Of a stretch of 64,000 nucleotides of DNA, positions 1-12,362 are shown one piece after another. The DNA lies in NCBI RefSeq assembly GCF_003958645.1, contig NZ_RXLO01000006.1, positions 310,001-374,000 of the forward strand, read 5' to 3'. The notes below the pieces were generated by a model. That model saw nothing but the letters and a program-made list of their open reading frames with translations, ran no database searches and had not been told where the DNA came from. This DNA is from Chitinophaga rhizosphaerae (GTDB lineage: Bacteria; Bacteroidota; Bacteroidia; Chitinophagales; Chitinophagaceae). The position numbers and the translations under genes are program-made. The first letter of the stretch is position 1. Each line of letters begins with the position of its first letter.

Positions 1-3000
1 GTAGTAGCCGTTGCAACGCAACCGGATGTGCTGGTTACGGTGTAAGTGATGGTGGTTGTACCGGCGGTGAGGCCTGTTACGATACCACCTGCATCAATAG
101 TAGCCACAGCCGGATTCGACGAAGTCCAAACCCCACCAGCAATCGCGTTATCCAAATCAGTCGTCAGACCTACACATACATCGAAAGTACCCGTGATCGT
201 ACCGGCATTCGGCAGGGCATTCACTGTTATAATCGTAGTTGCTGTAGAAATACAACCGGATGCGCCAGTTACAGTGTAGGTGATGGTGGTCGTACCGGAA
301 GTGAGACCGGTTACAACACCACCTGCATCAATAGTAGCCACAGCGGAATTGGACGAAGTCCAAACCCCACCAGCAACCGCGTTATCCAAATCAGTCGTCA
401 GACCTATACATACATCGGTCGTACCCGTGATCGTACCGGCATTCGGCAGTGCGTTCACAGTTATAGTCGTAGTTGCTGTAGAAATACAACCGGATGCACT
501 AGTTACAGTGTAGGTGATGGTGATTGTACCGGCGGTGAGCCCTGTTACAACACCACCTGCATCTATCGTAGCCACAGCGGAATTGGACGAAGTCCAAACC
601 CCACCAGCAATCGCGTTATCCAGATCAGTCGTCAGACCGACACATACATCGACAGTACCAGTGATCGTACCTGCATTCGGCAGCGCATTCACAGTTACAG
701 TAGCCGTTTCAGTAGCCACACATCCAACTACACTGGTCACCGTGTAAGAAATCGTCGTCACCCCTGCAGTAAGGCCCGTCACGACACCATTCGCGTCAAT
801 AGTAGCCACAGCAGGATTGGACGAAGTCCAAACCCCACCAGCAACCGCGTTATCCAAATCAGTCGTCAGCCCCACGCAAACATCGGTTGTACCGGTGATT
901 GTACCGGCATTGGGCAGTGCATTCACCGTTATCGTAACGGATTCGGTGGTTTCACAACCCGCCGCGCTGGTCACCGTATAAGTTACGGTAGTCGTTCCCG
1001 CTGTAACGCCTGTCACAATACCATTTGCGTCAATCGTCGCGACAGCAGGATTGAACGATGTCCAAACGCCACCCGGCGTCGCGTTATCCAAATCAGTCGT
1101 CAGTCCCACACAGACATCGGCCGTTCCCGATATCGACGGCACAACCGGCAGTGCATTCACTGTAACCGTAACCGATTCGGTAGCTACGCAGCCAGTTCCA
1201 TCCGTCAATGAATAAGAAATTATCGCCGTTCCTGCGGCCACCCCGGTCACTACACCAAATGCATCAATCGTTGCCACAGCCGGATCGGAAGACGACCATA
1301 CTCCACCGGAAGTGGTGTTGGCCATCGTGATCGTCGATCCCTCACACACAGCATTCGCACCCGTGATCGGATCCACCAACGGCAATGCCTTCACCGTCAC
1401 CGTCGTAGTCTGGAAATCTTCACAACCCAAACCATTCGTGACCGTATAAGTAATAATAGCCGTTCCCGGAGATACGCCCGTCACCTTTCCTGACCCATCG
1501 ATCGCAGCCACGGCAACGTCAGACGAAGACCATACACCGGCCGGCGTAGCGCTCGACAAATCGGTGGTACCCGTCACACATACATCGGTAATACCGCTGA
1601 TCGGCGCTACCACCGGCAATGCATGCACGGTAACCGTAACCGACTCCGAAGCCTCGCATCCTACCCCGTTCGTAACAGTATAGGTAATTATAGCCGTACC
1701 GGCAGCAACGCCCTGCACTTCACCCATCGCATTGATCGTAGCCACTACCGTACTGGAAGACGACCACGTTCCGTTCGGTGTAGTGTTCACCAATGTCGTC
1801 CCGGATCCCGCACACATCACCGTAATCCCCGAAATCGGGTTTACAGCCGGCAGCGCATTCACCGTAACGGTTGCCGTTCTCACAGAAACACATCCTGCCG
1901 CGTTGGTCACCGTATAGGAAATTATCGCCGTCCCTGCAGATACGCCTGTCACCTCCCCTGATCCATCAATCGTCGCAATGGCAGGATCGGAAGAAGACCA
2001 TACGCCCGCTGCCGTTGTATTCGACAAAGTAGTCGTGCCACCGATGCAGACGCTGGTCACACCCAGGATCGGACTCACTGCCGTCTCGGCATTCACGGTG
2101 AAGGTAGTCGACCGCGTCCCCACGCAACCTGCAGGATCGGTAAATGTATAAGTAATCGTTGTTGTACCAGCAGCTACGCCCGTCACTTCTCCTGCCGCGT
2201 CGATCGTTGCTACGGCAGTATTGGAAGACGACCAGATGCCATTGGCCGTAGTATTGGTCAATGTAGTACCGGATCCCGCGCAAATAGCGGAAAGGCCCGC
2301 AATCGGGTCCACCACCGGCAATGCGTTCACCGTTACCGTAGTAGATTGGGCGAATTCACAACCCGATCCGTTGGCAACCGTATAAGTAATGGAAGTGGTA
2401 CCGGCAGATATGGCCGTTACTTCCCCGTTAAGGTCTATCGTTGCCACAGCGGTATTGGAAGATGACCAGGTACCGCCCGGCGTAGCGCTCTGCAGGGAAG
2501 TGGTGCCGTTCACACACACGTCGGTAGTGCCGGTAACCGGCGCCACTGCAGGCAAAGCATTCACCGTAATGCTCTCCGTTTGTGAGGAAACACATCCGGT
2601 AGCGCCCACGTATGTATAAGTGATGGACGTTGTGCCGGCAGCGATGCCCGTCACCACACCAAACGCATCGACAGTGGCGATGCCGGGGTCCAACACCGAC
2701 CAGCCGCCTCCTGACGGAGTACCGGTCAGGGTAATATTCTTTCCGACGCATATATCCGCGATGCCCGCAATCGGGTCCACCACGGGCGAAGGGTGCACGG
2801 TAAACGAAACCGACTGTACAGAGATACAGCCAGACGCCTCCGTTACCGTATAGGAAATAGTTGTTGTTCCTGCTGATACGCCCGTCACATCGCCCGACAG
2901 ATCAATCGTAGCCACGGCGGTATTGGAAGAAGACCAAACACCTCCGGGCGTAGCATTCGCCAAAAGGGCGTGCGTACCAATGCAGGCATTGGTGATACCG

Positions 3001-4720
3001 GTGATGGGAGCCATCGCGATCGGCGATTGCACCGTTACGTTAAATGTCACCGATGCATTGCAGCTGGCGCTGTTGGATACGAGATAGGTGATCTGGGTAG
3101 TGCCAGGGGTAAATCCCGTCAGTTCCCCGGTTACAGCATTAATTGTTGCCACTCCCGTGTTTCCGGAAGACCAGGTGCCGCCCGTTGTCTGGCTGGACAG
3201 TGTGATGGTGCCGCCCGTGCAAACCGTATTGCTGCCCGAGATCGGGGCTACGATGAGCGGGGTGTTCACGGTAAACGGCGTCGTACGCACCGTTGCGCAG
3301 CCGTTCGCGTTGGTTACGGTGTAGGAAATAATGGCCGTTCCGGGGGAAATCGCTGTCACCAGCCCCAACGGATCAATCGCGGCAACGCCGGTGTTGCTGG
3401 AAGACCAGGTCCCGCCAGGCGTGGCATTGGTCAAATAGGTAAAGTCTCCGTCGCAGATGGAGTTGGTGCCGGAAATAGCCGCCACCGCCGTTTTCGCGCT
3501 CACCGTCACAACGGCCGGCTGCGTTGCGGCGCAACCCGTTCCGTTGGTGATCGTATAATGAATGGTGGCCGTACCGGCCGCAACGCCCGTTACATTGCCA
3601 TTGAGGTCTACAGTGGCTATGGATGTGTTGAGGGAAGACCAAACGCCGCCCGGAGTTGCGCTGGACAAAGCGGTTACCTCTCCCAGGCAAACGGTAGTAG
3701 TCCCTGTAATAACACCCACGGTCGGCGGTGCGCTGACCGTAACGATAGCCGACTGCGTCGAAACACAGCCGCCGGGATAGGTTACCGTATAGGTAATGGT
3801 GGCCGTACCGGCTGCTACGCCTGTCACAACGCCACTTCCGTCAACCGTCGCAATGGTGGTGCCGGAAGAAGACCAGGTGCCTCCCGGCGTTGTGCTGGTT
3901 AAAGCGGTGGAGCCTCCGATACAAACGGTCATGGTACCGGTAACCGGTGCAATAGCCGGCGGCAGGCTCACGGTAACGGTGGCAATTTTGCTGGCCGAGC
4001 ATCCTGCGGGGTTCATCACCACATAAGTAATGTCTGCGGTACCCACACCCATGCCCGTTACTTCACCGGTTAGGGGGTCTACGGCAGCAATGCCGATGTT
4101 GGAAGATGACCAGACACCGCCCGCCGTGGGGTTCGACAGCATGGTGCTACCGCCTACGCAAACGGAAGTGGAGCCTGTGATGGCCGTCATCACCGGGAGG
4201 TCGTTGACGGTAATATTGATCGTCTGGCTGGATTTGCATCCTGCCGGGTTGGTTACTTCATAAGTAATAACGGCCGTACCTGCGGATACACCGGTCACAA
4301 CGCCGGCAGCACTGATGGTGGCTACGGCCGTGTTCCCGCTTTTCCAGGTACCGCCGGGAGTAGCGTTCGCCAATGGTGTGGTTTCCGTCACGCACACGCC
4401 GGGCGTGCCCGTGATGGCGGCTACCACCGGCAATGCGTTCACCGTCATGGCGTGGGTTACCGCGTTTACGCAACCCGCGCCGGAGGTAACAGTATAAGTT
4501 AAAGTGACATTCCCTGCCGCAACGCCGGTCACAACACCGGATGCGTCTATTGTAGCCAGTGCCGGGTCGCTGGTGGTCCAGACGCCGCCGGGCGTGGCAT
4601 TGGTCAATGTTTTGGTTTCACCGGCGCAAATGACTGCGTCGCCCGCGATGGGGTCAACGGGCACCACGGCCTGGGTGATCTTGATCGTATCCTTTACATT
4701 ACAGCCATCGGGGAAAGTAA
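1..4720 (-). repeat. Tandem Ig-domain coding repeat, 20 units of about 234 bp
   Basis: Twenty copies can be counted from the recurring codons for W-[ST]-S-[SG], at plus-strand positions near 121, 354, 587, 826, 1058, 1290, 1521, 1760, 1997, 2228, 2461, 2698, 2930, 3169, 3401, 3636, 3870, 4108, 4340 and 4573. The units nearest the left edge (46-279, 280-513, 514-747) are exactly 234 bp each and nearly identical, while units toward 4720 differ much more and vary in length. This suggests recent expansion at the C-terminal side. The array continues past the edge. Confidence 0.9.
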
Positions 4721-7700
4721 CGCTCACGCGGTAGGTGCCGGGCGCCGTCACGTTTAATGTTTCGCCCGAGCTGCCGTCGCTCCAGGTATACACGGATCCT
4801 GGCGCACCGAAGAAGCCGGAGGTATTCAGGGTAACGGGGAATGCGCTTGCGCATAGTTCCTGGTCGGGTCCCAGGCCCAGGATCGGGGCGGCGTCGTCTT
4901 TCGGCGCAATTACCCATCCGGTGTTACCACCGAGGTTATCGCTATGTTCCTTCGTCTGGAAAGTAGCGCCACCGGTAGCGGTCTGCCGCTCGAGGCGCAC
5001 GTAGTCGAAAATCACCTGTCCGCCCGTTTTCACGATCGTTGCGGGCGTGGTATTGGAACTGCGGATCTCCGTTAACCGGCAAGGCGTGCCGCTACCGAAC
5101 CATTCGCCGGTAATGGTGTTGGTCGAACCGCCGTTGATCCGGTAAATGCTACCGGGGAAAAACACCAGTTTTCCCAAGGTATTGTTCGTTCCATAAAGCC
5201 CGCCGCTCCCTTTATATTCTACATAGTTAATTGTATTGTTATTGCCGTTGATACCCGCCACGGATGCCTGGTGCGGATTGGTGAAGACCAGCGAATCCGC
5301 CGTGATATTGGATATGACCGCGTGATTGCTCTGCGTTCCGGAAATGTTGATAACATTGTATGCACCTCCGTTAAGGGCCACGATACCGGTTATACGGGAA
5401 TTGGCGGCATTGACCGTTCTGTTGACGAAAGTGCCGTTATATTGTAAAAAGCCGGTAAGATTGGCATCCGAGATATCCAACTGAATATTATTGTCGATAC
5501 CTACGTTACTGAGATTGGCGAGGGTAATATTCCTTCCCGCGATGCTGAATTTCCCTGTTGTCAGCTTGATATCGGTATTCAGGTTCGAGTAGTCGCTGAG
5601 CATGGTTACGCCACCACCGCTTATCTTGCTGATGTCCAGGTCAAAATTACCCAGCGTACTTCCGGAGATCGTCACAATTTCAGTACCCATCATCCTGATC
5701 TGTCCGTTGATAAAACCTGTCGGGTTCAGCACCAGGTTCCCCCAGCATTCCGCGACCCAGGCGCTGTTTTTATCCAGTAAAGGATTGTTGGCAGCGCCGG
5801 TCCAGTCCATGTTATGGAAATAGGCGTTGCCGGTAGCAATGGTCACAGTTTTGGAAGCTGCCGTAAACCCGGAGTTAGCGTCGAAAAATACGTCGTTGCC
5901 CGCCGTGGGGATACAGGCGCCACCAGGGCCGCCGCTCGAATTGCTCCAATGGGCGGCATCGTTCCAGTCGCCGGCACCGCCAACCCAGTAACGGGCGCCG
6001 CCTGCTGTAGAATTAATGGTCCAGCCGCTGTTGCCGCCGGCATCGGCACCACTGAATGGGATCGGCAGCGTCAACGAACCGCCGCCACCTGCGGCGGCGA
6101 TATTTTCCATATACACGTTATCGATCTGCACGGTGGCATTCGCCCCGAAATTAAGCGTGCTGATGGCCGCCGAACCGCTCCGGATCTCTCCCAGGCCGCT
6201 GCACGAAGGATGTACCGCGCTGAAATATTTGTTGATATTGGTATTGGAAGCCAGGAAGAAAGTAAAGTTCCTGTTCGGCGCCAAAATCAGGGAGTCGATG
6301 TTGTTCCCGTTAGCCCTTATCTGGCCCCGGCCTTTGAACTCGAGCCGGCGGATCACGTTGCCGCCAAGGATCCGCGCTCCGCTCGTCAGCGATGTATTGC
6401 TCATCGTCAGCCATCCAAACGTGGTGTTGGCGATATCATAGACGATTTCACCGGCAGAAAGCACCTCCACGTCATTATATACCAGGCCGCGCGTATAGAT
6501 GGAACTGCCGACACGGAGATAGGAATTCGCGGCCGACATCGTATGCCCGGAACCGCCAAACTCCCAATTATTGACGAGGATAATGGCGTTGTCGATATAC
6601 ACATTCCGGCCGAGGTTTCCGCCAGATGCGAATCCGTTGATGTTGACCGTACGCCCGGTCATGTCGACACCGCCTCTTTGCAGGGAGATCGCGCTCAGGG
6701 GATTGGTCCAGTTGTCTGCAAGCGTAACCTTCGCCCCGAATCCCGCCCTGTATTTCCGGATGATGAACCCGAGGGCGCCGCTCGTTGCACCATTTGTAGT
6801 GATCGTAGCATCCGCTTCACCCGGCATGAAAAGGATCGCGTTCATGGTAACCGTCGGGTCGAGCACAACAGAGCCGTAAACCTGCAAGTTATAGGTAGGG
6901 CTCTCGCTGAAAACAGGGCTCGCGGCCACCCCGGTCCAGGTCATATCCTTGCAGTAAGTATTTCCCGTGGTGGTTACCACATTATTGCCCGCAGCGAATC
7001 CGCTTGCGGCATTGAAGATTACGTTATCATTGATAAAGGGGATACATGCACCTCCCGGGCCGCCGCTGCTGGTGCTCCAGTGCGCATTATCGTTCCAGTC
7101 GCCAGCTCCGCCCACCCAGTAAAGGGTGGTGCCGGGAGTGGCAGGTTGTACGATATTCCACCCGGTATTTCCTTCATTATCGATACCATTTACGGTGATG
7201 GGCGTCATCGGCCCCTGTGCGGTCATATTCGTAAGCAGTACGTTGTCGATTTCCACAGCTGCGCCGGCAGTAAACTGAAGCGTACCCACACCTCCGCTGC
7301 CTGAAATTTCTGTAAACCCGTTGCATGGTGCCCCGCCCGCCCTGAACAATTTATTGACGGTAACAGCGCCCGATACCGTAATATTCTTATTGGGCATCGT
7401 GATCAGGGTGTCAAAAGTGGCGGTAGCGCCGTCAACGGTACCGAAAGGCCCGTTCACCTGGGCATATTGCACCTTGTTATTCAACCCGCCCATAAATCCG
7501 CCAAGTTTAAACAACACATACTTCACATCGTTCGAGGAAGTACGTATCGATCCCCAGCCATGAAAAATCAGCGTATCGATCGTATTATTGTCAGCGATCC
7601 GGGCTTCCGAATTCAGCAAAACCGTTGTAAACTCCAGTTTCCTGAACGTGCTGCCCGACACCGTATGTTCGGTGGCGTACCTGTTCCGGATCTCCACTTC

Positions 7701-8428
7701 ATTATAAGTTCCGCCATCCGAATAAAACCGGTTGGTACTGATCCTGCTTCCTGCCGCGGAAAGCACCAATCCTGCTCCTACCCCGCTATAATTATAGGAA
7801 AGGTCGAGGGTAGCATTGGTAATATCCATCGTACGCGCCCCCGGCTGGTCTGTCCCGAAAGCATACATGCTGATCTTGCGGCCGGCCACATTCAATCCGC
7901 CCGTAAAAAGCGTAATCACGTTACGGTTAAAGGTGTTGTTGTTAGCCACATAATCATCTGCGAACGTCACAACCGCACCACCCGTTTTCCGGATATTATA
8001 AGTCATATTCACGTTCGCCGGGCCGTTGGCCATTACCGTCGTATTCGTACTGCCCACCATGTCTATCGCCAGTGCGGAATAAGCGACGTTTGGCTGGATA
8101 GACACATTGCCCGAAACGGAAATAACGAAGTTGTTGTTGGACCTGTCCATCCTCGGCGTTCCCGGCAGCCCCGGCATCCAGGTGAAGTTGTTACAATACA
8201 CATTCGCATCTACCGTCACGATCCAGAGGCCCGCAGCTCCTGCTGGCGGCCCGAAGATCACGTTATCGGCAGAGCCGGGCACAAACGTCGGGATCGCTCC
8301 TGTGGGGCTGCCCAGCCGCCAGTTGTTCAGGTTACTCCAGGTACCCGATCCAACCACCCAGTAATAATCGGCGGCCATCATCGGCAGGGTCAGGAATAGC
8401 AATACGAAAAGGGAAAGAATCTTCTTCA
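1..8428 (-). CDS. Giant secreted adhesin with tandem Ig-like repeats (C-terminus beyond window)
   Basis: The frame is open for 2809 codons from an ATG at 8428 to the left edge, so the C-terminus is missing. A signal peptide (MKKILSLFVLLFLTLPMMA) begins the protein. Three related N-terminal blocks follow, each opening with a YWVG-G-W motif near residues 23, 433 and 810; the second and third carry SGGPGGACIP. Their pattern of short beta-strands suggests a beta-helix-like surface domain (inference). A PKD-like segment near residues 1170-1235 (WSDGSSGETL) leads into at least 20 bacterial Ig-like units of about 78 residues, each with a VCVG or IC-G motif, GG-WSS and ITYTVT. Such proteins in Bacteroidota are usually exported by the type IX system and anchored through a C-terminal sorting domain, which would lie outside the window. 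Likely role is adhesion or matrix binding. No -7 box was recognised upstream. Confidence 0.9.
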
Positions 8429-8626
8429 TGAGGATCGGTGTATGCAAATGGTTATCGGTAAGGCGCCTCCGGATGTCCGGACGCGACAGTCAAATGAGGT
8501 GCAGTATGAACAGGGCTACGTAAAGGTCAATCCATAGGTATGCTAACTTTTATTGGTTTAGGAATGGTTATCATTATCACTTCAAATCAATAAGCTCCCA
8601 CGATATGCAAAATTACCGGTCACAAA

Positions 8627-8658
8627 TTTGTTGGTGTGTCATTCGTTTTCTATTTTTA
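8627..8658 (+). promoter_or_regulatory. Candidate promoter of the 8710 response regulator
   Basis: TTTG at 8627-8630, then 20 bp, then TATTTTTA at 8651-8658. This fits the Bacteroidota pattern TTTG-N19-21-TAnnTTTG with one mismatch and lies 51 bp before the ATG. Confidence 0.4.
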
Positions 8659-8709
8659 TAGTACGAGCTATTCTAACCATAGAAATAATTCTACGAATAC
8701 GGAAACCTT

Positions 8710-9351
8710 ATGCCATCGATCATCATTGCCGAAGACCACAGCGTACTTAGAATGGGAGTTAAAATCATCATCGGCGAGCGATATCCTGCAGCCTTAATCC
8801 GCGAAGCGGACTCCTTTTACCAGGTTTTGGATTTATTACGGGAAGCGCCCTGCGATTTGTTGTTGCTGGACATTCAGTTGCCTGGCGGCGGCCATCCGCG
8901 GATGATCGCGGAAGTACAGGGCATACGGCCGGCCACGCCCATCCTGGTATTTTCCAATTTCGATGAGGAAACCCATGCCATGAGCTACCTGAAAGCCGGC
9001 GCCATCGGATACCTACAGAAAACTGCCCCGCCAGCAACCGTACAGGAAGCCATCAGCACCGTGCTCGGCGGCTCGCCCTGGATCAGTGCGCCCATGCAGA
9101 CGCGCCTGCTGGGCCATTTCCCGAAAAACAATATGCCGGATTCTTCCCAGCTTTCGCCGCGGGAGTTCGAAGTGATGCAGATGATGGTCAAAGGCGCAGG
9201 AAACCCGGAAATCAAGGCTGCCCTCAACATCCAGTCGTCTACCCTCAGCACGTTTAAAATGAAAATTTTCCGGAAGATGGGCGTTAACAATGTGATCGAA
9301 CTGGCGGATAAAGTCAGTGCATTCCCGGCTCGCCCGGAAACCAGATCGTAA
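8710..9351 (+). CDS. NarL/LuxR-family response regulator
   Basis: This 213-residue protein has an N-terminal receiver (about 1-120) and a C-terminal LuxR-type helix-turn-helix (about 145-205, starting LSPREFEVMQ). Receiver residues are in place: acidic E8/D9, phospho-acceptor D54 in LLLDIQLP, S82, and K104. It should bind DNA after phosphorylation, acting in the cytoplasm. It is the same length as the regulator at 12814 and aligns with it throughout, so the two are paralogues. It is convergent with the sensor kinase at 9314-12361 and the two coding regions overlap tail to tail by 38 bp. Pairing with that kinase is inferred from position only. The ATG at 8710 is the first in the frame and follows a candidate promoter. 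Confidence 0.9.
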   Translation: MPSIIIAEDHSVLRMGVKIIIGERYPAALIREADSFYQVLDLLREAPCDLLLLDIQLPGGGHPRMIAEVQGIRPATPILVFSNFDEETHAMSYLKAGAIGYLQKTAPPATVQEAISTVLGGSPWISAPMQTRLLGHFPKNNMPDSSQLSPREFEVMQMMVKGAGNPEIKAALNIQSSTLSTFKMKIFRKMGVNNVIELADKVSAFPARPETRS

Positions 9352-12300
9352 ATTCGGTCCCTTTACCGTTAGTGGCCGTTACCGCCATATGGAGCCCCAT
9401 CGTCTGCGCCAGCTCCTTCACGATCAGGAGCCCGATCCCGCCACCCGCCAGCGGATAATCGCGGGAACCACCGTGGTTGAACCATTGTATAAGATCGGCC
9501 CGCACCCCCGGTCCCGTATCCGATATCACCAGCGCCGTACCGCCGCCCACGATGTTCGCCGACATCACGATACGCCCGCTGCGCGTTACTTTCACGGCAT
9601 TGTCTGCCAGGTTGTGCAGGATCACGGACAATAATACTTCATCGCCATACAACGCCAGCCCCGCCGGAATTTCATTGACGAGCTGCGTCCCCTTTTCCCG
9701 GGCGATGTCGGCAAATATCTTCAACACTTCGTCTGCCGTTCCCGCAGGAAAAAACATACTTTCCGTCACTTCCCGCTCCGCGATCTGGCTTTTCAGGTAC
9801 CGCAGGAGGTTGGCCACCATATGATAGAGGTAATGGGTATGATCGTTCAGGATGCGCGACATATCGCTCAGCGGGGCGGTTTCCTTTTCCACCGTTTCGA
9901 ATATCTTCTGCGACAACAGCTGCTGGTATTTCAGCGGTGTGAGAATGTTGTGGGATACGGACTGAATGATCTTTTCCTGCAAAGCCGACTTCACCTGCAG
10001 TTCCCGCGTTTTCGCCGCCACCAGCTCCTCCAGCAATGCGTTCTTCCGGTTGATATATACCGTTCGCAAGCGTGTAACCAGCAACGTGATACCCACCCCC
10101 ATTACCAGCAGCGCGAAGTAGAACAGGCGCGTTTCGTACCAGGGTGTCTTCACATGCAGGCGCAAAATCTTGTCGGACGCGTTCCTGGCGCCGAAACCGT
10201 TCAGTTTCCTGACCACCATCGCATATTCGCCGGAGGGAAGTGCGGAAAGCGTGACACGGCCATCGGCGGGCAAGGGTATCCAGACCGTATCCGTTTCACC
10301 AGGCCGCACCAATGCATAATTCAATTGCAGGTTCTTGCGGTTGCCCAGGTATGGGCTGCTGAATTCCAGCTGGAGGGAATTGAATTGTTCCGGCAGATCG
10401 ATCAAACTGTCGGCCGCCAGCGGCTCCTTGTCCAGCAACGTCCTGTCCAGCGAAACCGGCGCCGAAGGCAGCAGGGGCTTTACAGAATCGGGATGGAAAA
10501 ATACCACGCCGTTCAACGAAGGCAGCGCTACGTATCCGTTCCCCATTTCCGCCACACAGGGCTGGCAGCCGCCGTTAAACTCGTTTGTCGCGAAGCCGTC
10601 GTTCCTGTCATAATAATGATAGTACGGCGAAATGGCAGAATCGGCCGCGTAAGCCAGCAGGTCCGTCCGCCTTGCCTGGAATAGCCCTTTATTGGTCGGG
10701 ACCCACAGGTACCCGTTTTGGTCTGCGTAAATGCAGTGCGCATTCAGCAGGTACCGATCGTTATCTGCCGGGAACGCCGTCAGCCGGCCGTTCTTATAGA
10801 GGAAAACACCATGTTCGTAGGTGGTGATCCACACCTCGCCCGGTTGCATCACTTTCGCGCTGCGTACGAATTTCCCGGTAAGCCCATGCACGGTATCGAT
10901 GCGCCGGGTGACCCTGTCATAGGCAAAAAAGCCACGGTTCGCGCCAATGTAGATCGTGTTCCCGTCTTCCGCAAAACAGGTAGGGTCCAACGAAATGTCG
11001 AAGACTTTCCTTGCGGCGGGGCCGGGATTCCGGCCGTCGATGGTCCAGACTCCCTTATGGTTGTTCAGCCCGATCCAGATTTGATGGCGGGAGTCCATGT
11101 AAATCATGGTGATCTTGGCGGGCAGTTCCCAGATGCCCAGGTTCCTGAAAGGCACCTTCAAACCGTAGCGCAACAATTGATTATGCCCTTTCGTCCATAC
11201 GTTGCCCAGGCCGTCAGGGGCCAGGCTGTAGTGTTCGTTGCCCGGTTTATCCCAACCGGAATGAACGGACCTGGTCCCGGGCTGGCCCAGGATGAACCCG
11301 AGCGAAAGCACACGGTCGCGGCCATACGGCAAAATTCCGTAGTGGCTGTTATTGCCGTCCGGTACGCCGTTGCTGGAAAAAGATTGCGGGGAAAGGATGA
11401 AAAGGCCGTGCGTGCTGCTTCCCAGGTAAAGGCTGGCGGCGGCGGTATCGTAGTAAGCCGTCGTGATATTGTTAGCCTTCACGTCGAAACCGGAGAACAG
11501 TTTCCGGGTTTGGAGCCCCTCCCCGTCGCTATGTGCGAGGTAAAACGCCTGGTTGATGTACAGCAATACATGCCCGGGGTACAACCGGCTCCAGAAAATC
11601 TTCAGCGCCGAGGGTTGCCGTAAAAATCCGGGATCACGGGCAATGTCGCCACGGAGCCTGGCGGACTGGAGCTGCGGCCCGAAGCGGACGGAGCGCCCGT
11701 CCTTTTCCAGGAAATACAAAATCCCGTCGAGCAGGAAAAAATTCCAGCTGCCATGGTGGCGGAACGGATGCCGGTATTCGGGCTTCCCATTGCGGTAGCT
11801 GGTCATCATGCCATTCACATAATGCACATAGCGGTCTTTGCCCGTCCGCCATTTCAGGCCGTCGAGCGCAGCGCCCCAGCCCATAGGGCGGAGCGGTAGG
11901 CGGATGTGGTAGGAAATGCCGCTGTCGAGGGTATCGGGAGGGAGCTGCCAGCGCACGAAATCGCGCGTGGACAGCGGCGTCAAGGAATCGCGGACCAACC
12001 GCCCATGCTCGATCGTAACAGCCTCATCGTGGTAGTTCATGGCGCAGAGGCGGCCCCGTTCATCGTAGAATATATTGTAATAGCGATTGTTCCTGAGCGG
12101 CGGGTTTTCACTGGTCATCAGCCTGAAATGAAACCCGTCGTACCGCACCAGCCCGTTTTCGGTGGCCAGCCAGATATACCCTTCGGGGTCAGGCGCGATG
12201 GCGTTCACGCTGTTTTGCGGAAGCCCGCTGCTGTTGTCGAAGTGCCGCAGTAGATAACGGGAAGTATCCTTCCCTGCTTGCGCTTTCGCACCCAGGTACA

Positions 12301-12361
12301 GGAATAACAGTGCAAATATGTAATAATTGGGTCTCAGGTCTTGTCGTATCCGTTTTAGCAC
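9314..12361 (-). CDS. Two-component sensor kinase with beta-propeller sensor
   Basis: About 1015 residues. A signal sequence (about 1-28) is followed by a large periplasmic region with two-component-regulator propeller repeats (about 35-640, for example GLPQNSVNAI, GYIWLATENGL, GYLWVPTNKGL), a Y_Y_Y-type domain (about 660-730), one membrane helix (about 747-765), HisKA (H804) and HATPase_c with N box LADNAVK, ISDTGPG and GGGIGLLI. Unlike the hybrid kinases that often share this architecture, it carries no receiver or AraC domain. The residue after H804 is Asn where HisKA proteins normally have Asp or Glu. It lies between two NarL-type regulators, which are probable partners. The annotated start is GTG, but an excellent promoter ends only 1 bp upstream of it, so initiation may be slightly downstream, for example at the CTG of codon 9, which still leaves a signal peptide. 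Confidence 0.88.
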   Translation of the reverse strand: MLKRIRQDLRPNYYIFALLFLYLGAKAQAGKDTSRYLLRHFDNSSGLPQNSVNAIAPDPEGYIWLATENGLVRYDGFHFRLMTSENPPLRNNRYYNIFYDERGRLCAMNYHDEAVTIEHGRLVRDSLTPLSTRDFVRWQLPPDTLDSGISYHIRLPLRPMGWGAALDGLKWRTGKDRYVHYVNGMMTSYRNGKPEYRHPFRHHGSWNFFLLDGILYFLEKDGRSVRFGPQLQSARLRGDIARDPGFLRQPSALKIFWSRLYPGHVLLYINQAFYLAHSDGEGLQTRKLFSGFDVKANNITTAYYDTAAASLYLGSSTHGLFILSPQSFSSNGVPDGNNSHYGILPYGRDRVLSLGFILGQPGTRSVHSGWDKPGNEHYSLAPDGLGNVWTKGHNQLLRYGLKVPFRNLGIWELPAKITMIYMDSRHQIWIGLNNHKGVWTIDGRNPGPAARKVFDISLDPTCFAEDGNTIYIGANRGFFAYDRVTRRIDTVHGLTGKFVRSAKVMQPGEVWITTYEHGVFLYKNGRLTAFPADNDRYLLNAHCIYADQNGYLWVPTNKGLFQARRTDLLAYAADSAISPYYHYYDRNDGFATNEFNGGCQPCVAEMGNGYVALPSLNGVVFFHPDSVKPLLPSAPVSLDRTLLDKEPLAADSLIDLPEQFNSLQLEFSSPYLGNRKNLQLNYALVRPGETDTVWIPLPADGRVTLSALPSGEYAMVVRKLNGFGARNASDKILRLHVKTPWYETRLFYFALLVMGVGITLLVTRLRTVYINRKNALLEELVAAKTRELQVKSALQEKIIQSVSHNILTPLKYQQLLSQKIFETVEKETAPLSDMSRILNDHTHYLYHMVANLLRYLKSQIAEREVTESMFFPAGTADEVLKIFADIAREKGTQLVNEIPAGLALYGDEVLLSVILHNLADNAVKVTRSGRIVMSANIVGGGTALVISDTGPGVRADLIQWFNHGGSRDYPLAGGGIGLLIVKELAQTMGLHMAVTATNGKGTEFTIWFPGEPGMH

Positions 12362-12362
12362 A

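Noticed and set aside
46-4734. Series of short plus-strand frames of about 77 codons in tandem
   Set aside because: They are the reverse complement of the Ig repeat units of the adhesin; the regular spacing comes from the protein repeats.
5814-7304. 496-codon plus-strand frame inside the adhesin gene
   Set aside because: The minus strand carries a signal peptide and repeated domains in one unbroken frame; the plus frame has no family character.
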